Part shown: positions 58,712 to 64,000 of the stretch, one piece after another
Numbering within the stretch: the stretch's first letter is position 1
Layout of the letters: each line of letters opens with the position of its first letter
NCBI RefSeq assembly: GCF_023856365.1
Contig: NC_064551.1
Coordinates: 16,997,527-17,061,526, forward strand
Direction of reading: 5' to 3'
Length of the DNA stretch: 64,000 bases
Source of the DNA: Brienomyrus brachyistius
Taxonomy: Eukaryota > Chordata > Actinopteri > Osteoglossiformes > Mormyridae
Position numbers and translations under genes: made by a program
The notes under the pieces: generated by a model
Databases searched by the model: none
What the model was told of the DNA's origin: nothing
What the model saw: only the letters and a program-made list of their open reading frames with translations

Positions 58712-58748
<37 letters not shown>
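58712..58748 (+). repeat. (TA)n microsatellite
   Basis: Uninterrupted TA run of about 36 bases after a T-rich stretch. Confidence 0.95.
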
Positions 58749-58753
<5 letters not shown>

Positions 58754-59959
58754 TTAGGACTAATTTATAAACAGACTGTTTATTATCAAGTACGTTTGAC
58801 ACTCAATGCCAGATGTTTGTTTGTGTGTTTTGGGATCTTTGTCTCTTCGATTGACATTCCGATGGGGCTGCGTCTCTGGGTCCTTAAAGTAAAGTGTGGT
58901 AAAATGGGCATTCAGTGGCATCTTTGAGAACGGCCATGTGTGTTTCAAGCTGTTAATCGGTGCATAAAAACGTGTGTGAGACTCCATGTGGTTCCACAAG
59001 AGAATTAGCATTACTGTTAGAATTTGGCGAAATCTTAGCGTCTTCTAAAATTGTCGTCGTTTGTTGGTCCAAAGTAAGGTGCTTAGATTTTAGGCCCTGT
59101 ATGTAGCCTAGGTTAGCTGGCTTTTGCGCTCTTGCTGAAAGTGGACCGTGAGTCTGTTGGAATGAATATTGTGCCTCTTAGCCAATCATGGAGCCACAGC
59201 CAAGGAAAACGGTGTGCTCATGTGACCGTGAAGGCAGGATTAGCTGGGCAACCAATGGCAGGCAGTTAATAATATCCAGCATGGGAGGGTATGGGATCTG
59301 GGGGGCAGTCTGGAGCCACAGGCTGTGTCTGTGTCTAGTCCTCAATGGGTCGTTTGTCTGTGGTCATGCTAACCTTTGAAAAAGTGCTTGGAGCCTTTAG
59401 CTGGTCCAGTGCCGTCTCAACCAGCTCGCATGGAGCAGTACGGCTCTGTTTGGACCCTGTCGCCATCAGCAGGAGTGTGACCGCCCCAGTAACTCGTGCT
59501 TTAGTTATATCGGTATAATCTCAGCAAAACGGAAATGAGCAGCGTGCCGGCGAGCAGTAATAACACCCCCCCCCCCCCCCCCCCGCAGGGCGTGGAGGGC
59601 CGGACAGCCAAAGCTTTCGGCAGAAACTGAAGGTTTTATTCAGCCTGTTTTCCTGGCAACTTCAGCGATTATGAACACACACAAAGGTAAATGGTTAACA
59701 TTAAGTTAGAAGGAAATTGCCTCGCTGCTGTTTTTAAAAAAATAACACGTTTGTTTTGTATCGTCTGACTAATGCTTGCAAGACAGTCGCACAAACGTGG
59801 TTTTATCCTGTTTGGCCAGAGATGCACGCATGGCAGGAAAAATTAGCTTTGCTGCAGGATATGTTTTCAGGTGGGTTGAATCTTCCATACTTAATTATCT
59901 TTTGGGGTGATTCCATGCCACATTATCTTGGATATTGGTGTTCATTATTTATAGGTTTA

Positions 59960-60086
59960 TGATTTGTAATGAACTGGTGTACCATGCAGAGACCCCCTGC
60001 CTTATCCCATATGCTACCTGGGATGGAATCCAGATTCATCATGACCCCATACTGGCCATTATGAGGATGGATGGATGGATGGATGA
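59960..60086 (+). mobile_element. V-SINE 3' tail fragment
   Basis: CCCCCTGCCTTATCCCATAT, CTACCTGGGATGGAATCCAG, then GAGGATGGATGGATGGATGG match the LINE-like tail of the V-SINE at 295-623 with divergence. No head is seen. Confidence 0.5.
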
Positions 60087-60374
60087 TTGCATAACCGCCA
60101 GTTTCAGGAATGTCCATAGATGTAAGATGATCTTAAGGGGTGTGGATAGATGAGGACATATGAAACAAGTGAGAAAACGAATGAACAGACAAACAAACAA
60201 ATGCATGAACAAATGCAGTTAGATGACGGGTGGATGGGGCTGATGAGGCAAGCACAGCGGTGTAGCTCCTTCCCCAGGAAAGGGCGGGGGGAGGTGGGCG
60301 TGTAAGATCGTGAGATTCAGCCTGCAACGCTCTGGCTCTCCACCAGCACTTGCTAGTGCTTCCTTAGTGTGCTG

Positions 60375-60565
60375 TTAGGGTTCGGTTTATGGTGCGCTTG
60401 GTATCGGAAGGTGACCGGTTCAAGTCCCGGAGTCAGCGGAGTGGTTTTGCTGTCGGGCCCTTGTTCGATGGTCTTTACCCCCCATTGCTCCAAAGGACTG
60501 ACCGGCCCTCGTTTCTCAGAAATGCTTCACATTGAATAAAAGCATATGCTAATTAAATAAATGTC
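60375..60565 (+). mobile_element. tRNA-derived SINE
   Basis: GGTGACCGGTTCAAGTCCCG (B box), CAGCGGAGTGGTTTTGCTGT, CTCCAAAGGACTGACCGGCC, and the tail TTGAATAAAAGCATATGCTA with ATTAAATAAATG. Same family as 51075 and 57440. Confidence 0.72.
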
Positions 60566-63500
60566 TCTGCTTTGCCCACCAGCCCCTGTACCTTTCCATC
60601 AGTCCCCCCATCTGCTTCGGATCGCTGAGCACAGTCACTCCCCATGGACTCAGACTCTTGTCCTTTCGTCTGTGTGATAATGATGCCCTGTAATGATGAT
60701 GCTGTCCTTCCTCTTAGGTCTACTGTAATAATGATTACCTGCTAAGAAAAGCCTGTCCTTCCTCATCCTGGTTACCATATCTGTCTGCTTATTTGCCTTA
60801 TCTTCCCCAGAATAAAAATGCCCTTCTGGAAATGCTCCCGCACCACAAATGCAAACTGAAAAGCGCTGGGAGGTAATGCGGATCCGCATCGCCGCGTCAT
60901 CCAGTACCAGCGCGGCGCCCAGCTCCTCCGCTGCGTTCACAGTCACGCCGGCCAGCAGCGTATCTAAGGGTGGTTATTTATTTGCCGTGAGACATATTGA
61001 CGGAATTAAAGGGCCGTCACTCGGTGTAAATACCGGTGGTGTCTCTTAGCTGCAGTTCGGCACCAAATGTTCACTGCGATTATGTGAATATGCGATTATT
61101 TTCAGGTGTCCTGAAAAATCACGGGTAACCTGTGTTCATTTTGGAAAAGCCTCGTTATATTAGGCGATTAGGCATGTTTTCTCACCTAGTCTTCGTCCAT
61201 GTCTGAAGTTTACGTTTTGGTCTTTAATGTTTTTGTTATGGTTAAGTAGGCTAACTCTGTTGCATGACTCAAAAGCATAAAAATGAAGCGCACATTTTGG
61301 TTGCCCCGTAATGTTTTCGTTTCGATCCGCCTGCACGCAACCTCATGTGAATCTAGAACGATGTTTCCAGGTCTTTTCTCTGCCACAGCACACCTTCCGT
61401 AAGGCGGCGTTTTTCAGACAGTCTACAGCCGCGACGCCCCGCCTGAAAAATGCTGGTTTAGAATTCGGTGATCTGTAGACAGGCAGTCCCTTGATGCTGT
61501 ATCAACATTCAGCTTTGAGACACTGGTCACTTTAAATGCGTAAATCTGTAAGCTGTGCAGTATAAACATTCATGGTGTGTGTGTGTGTGTGTGTGTGTTT
61601 ATAATCTAAATCAGATAACTGATTGTCGTAATATATAGCAGTAATTTTCACACAGATTTATGAAAATGTTATTGCTTGTTGGACAAGCAGTGTTATGTGC
61701 GGTAACTTGCGCTACTGAACGCTGAGTGCCAGGTATGTTCATAGCTGAGCAGAGTGTAAACACGATATGCCGACCTGCAAATATTTAGGATATTTATTGT
61801 TTAACAATTTTAATTTCCTCTTTTATACCATATTAAAAATAGATCATGCCTGCAATAAATAGTTTAAAAAGGAACATAATTTAATGACCTGGTACTTTTT
61901 TTATTCAGAATGCTGTTTACATAAGCATTAAGAGCAAACTCCAGTTTGCCTCACACAATAAAAGGCTTGATAAGGTGACAAGTGAGAGGACCTACCTTGA
62001 CATGGTAGCTATGGTAACCTCATTATACTCTACCCGAGGCAATGTGCTTGCTCCATATCCCCAAAACAAAGCGAGCTAAAAGATGGTTGGTTGCAAAATG
62101 CTCCGCAGGCAGTCGCCGTGTAGCCAATCGCTATAATAGTCACGGTTACCTGGCTTTCTGATTGGTTGAGCAACTTCCCGTGTAATTTTCTGTTGAAAGT
62201 CTGTTTACATTTTCCACTGAACTATTTTTGACCTGTCGTAGAGGGTTATTGTGTCTGTGATTGGCTGGGCAGGGGATTCGTCACCTGTTTAGGATCAACT
62301 GACTATTCACAGGACACGGCAGCATTCAGAAACACTCCAAACATCTGTGTAGTCAGTGGGTCAGCTCCGCCTACCGCTCGCTGTCTTTTATAACGTAATA
62401 CTTATGACCGTCTCGTTAAATACACCAACAACGTTTGTGACTTTGTATTTACATTATTCATAGTCTGTTTTGTTTTTTTTTCAGGCACGGTATTTAAATC
62501 CAGCGTTGTGTCTCTCTGCTGTGACATGTTTACCTGGAGAAACTTATTTTTTTTTAATGGTTGTCATTTTAATTGATGCGCAGTGGGTTTGCGGAGTAAT
62601 GAATGATGCTGTTTACGGATTATCGAGGGAGAGCGACAGAAAGAGAGAGATCTCATTCCTGTCCTGTCCTTCACGCGTCACCTTCCATTGCCCTTACCTC
62701 TCACCGTCATCCCTCCTCTGAGAAATGGCCGTGGTTTTTAAAAACGCTTTTATACCCATAAACAGGAAGTTAACAGACTTGACGCTGGTGGGAATGCTGT
62801 GGTTATCAAAGCTAGAGGAGAGCATGATGAATAAAATCCATCTTAAATTTTTATGGAAATCAGTCTTTTCCCAGGAGTTTGCTGTTACCATATTGCATAA
62901 CTGATGCTCACAGGTTACATGGATGTGTATTTGAGGTAGCGTGGGACAGTTTGTTTCTAAAGTTTGATTGGTTTTGAGCCTGCATTCCTTTGTAGGAGAA
63001 CTTCAATCCCACGTGTGTTGGGTGTGGATTATATAGAAATTTTTTTTTTTACTTTTAAAATACCTGTCTCGGGAGTCTGCTGAAAATTGACTTTGTGTAG
63101 GGGGGAAAAATGGAAATCTCACATCTGATTAACGTGATTGCCCTGCAGCGATGGCTGCTTGATTAATATCACAGATGCACTGCCTTCCCACGAAATATGT
63201 AAATAAGGCATAGTGCTCCTTAAGTGCAGTTACCGTTCACCGATGTCCCATAGAGCAGCAGATGCCACAGTCTCTCGCCGCCTTGCTCAAAGGCCCGAAT
63301 CTCCGACGCTGTAGTAACCCACATGGCCCACAGGGGGCATCACAGCCAAGTACTCAGCGGTCGAGAATCATTAGCTCAAAATCTTTAAGCTTTTTGCAGT
63401 AGCGGAAAACACCGAGATTTTTTTTTTTTTGAGATGACGTCTCGGTATCAAATAGTAGCTGTAGTAAAACTGGAAGGTGTCGGACGCTGTTTACGTGACG

Positions 63501-64000
63501 CACAGCTTGAGATACGCGGGGGCAGGTAGGGGGCTGGGGATGTAAACAATCTGTTGTCGCATTAACACTCCCATCACTGTAAATTCTGCTGACCTTCAGC
63601 TGTGCTTATAAGAACTTCTGATATATTTAGATCGTTCCCACTGCAGTGCATGCTGGGAAGGTGGCTCGCCCGCTGAGTTTAGCTGTGTCTTTCTGACCAG
63701 TCCTTGACAGACCAATCAGTCGCAGTTTCTGCTCAGGGAACCGTGGGCTGATGTCTTCCTGTGTTAATCCAATAAGAGCAATAAAGGGCCTTTTTGCAGC
63801 CGGCCTGTGTACCTTTCCGCCACTAAGTGGCTGATTGGTGCAGCTGGAAGGGTACAGCTCTTGTCTGCACATATGAATTACCAACACGGTGTTCAGGAGT
63901 ATCTGTCCCTTGGGTCGAGAGACGGAGAAGTGTGACCTCTCTGAAGGTGATTAGAGTTCAGTGATGTTGCCTGTGACAGCTGCATCAGCTGCCAGAAAAA

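Larger units (their letters stand above)
56715..64000. other. plcb4 first coding intron (continues beyond window)
   Basis: No further plcb4 exon is recognised. It holds two tRNA-SINEs (57440-57660, 60375-60565), a TA microsatellite (58712-58748), a 19-base C run (59566-59584) followed by GCAG, a V-SINE tail (59960-60086) and a TG run (61576-61599). 61600-64000 is unique AT-rich DNA in which nothing is recognised. Confidence 0.6.

Noticed and set aside
56715..64000. Second coding exon of plcb4
   Set aside because: No in-phase sequence resembling the next PLC-beta-4 PH-domain segment was found between acceptor and donor motifs.

Overview
This window is nuclear DNA of a ray-finned fish, most likely a teleost. 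The evidence is vertebrate multi-exon genes with GT-AG introns, fish-type tRNA-derived SINEs (including one family with the conserved V-SINE/DANA-like core), hAT- and mariner/pogo-like MITEs, and many CA/GT, AT, CT and poly-C/G microsatellites. The species cannot be fixed from the sequence. No bacterial, viral, rRNA or true tRNA gene is seen.

Two phospholipase C beta genes lie head-to-tail on the + strand, the order known at the human PLCB1-PLCB4 locus. Positions 1-25036 hold the 3' part of plcb1: nine coding exons (2399-2534, 3458-3511, 3699-3918, 6904-7084, 8578-8654, 8799-8888, 9424-9481, 9774-9860, 24809-25036). Every junction joins in frame and together they encode the last 376 residues, i.e. 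the linker and the coiled-coil C-terminal domain. A probable 3' UTR of about 2.9 kb follows, to about 27950. Positions about 28-37 kb are intergenic. At 37.2-38.2 kb a CpG-rich block with a strong splice donor at 37713 is the likely plcb4 promoter and first noncoding exon. Other possible noncoding exons are 38029-38101 and 48972-49023. The first plcb4 coding exon is 56617-56714 (ATG at 56631). Its next coding exon was not found, so the gene continues to the right.

The introns carry the unusual material. (1) The exon ending at 7084 runs into a 37-39 bp tandem array in which each unit repeats the end of the exon plus its 5' splice site, giving about eleven tandem donors. (2) The last plcb1 intron holds a 3.1 kb minisatellite of about 74 units of 42 bp, with a 13-unit (546 bp) higher-order repeat and long but probably meaningless open frames. 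(3) Two nested pairs of inverted repeats (V-SINEs at 295-623/3990-4336 and a 95 bp pair at 2024-2118/6556-6651) bracket the same three plcb1 exons, a layout known to favour circular RNA and RNA editing. (4) The polypyrimidine tract of the last plcb1 exon is largely a CT microsatellite. Several AT-rich, TAATTA-containing blocks look like conserved noncoding regulatory DNA.

Both proteins would act in one pathway: Gq-coupled receptors activate PLC-beta, which cleaves PIP2 to IP3 and diacylglycerol. The tandem pair may share regulatory DNA, but that is inference.
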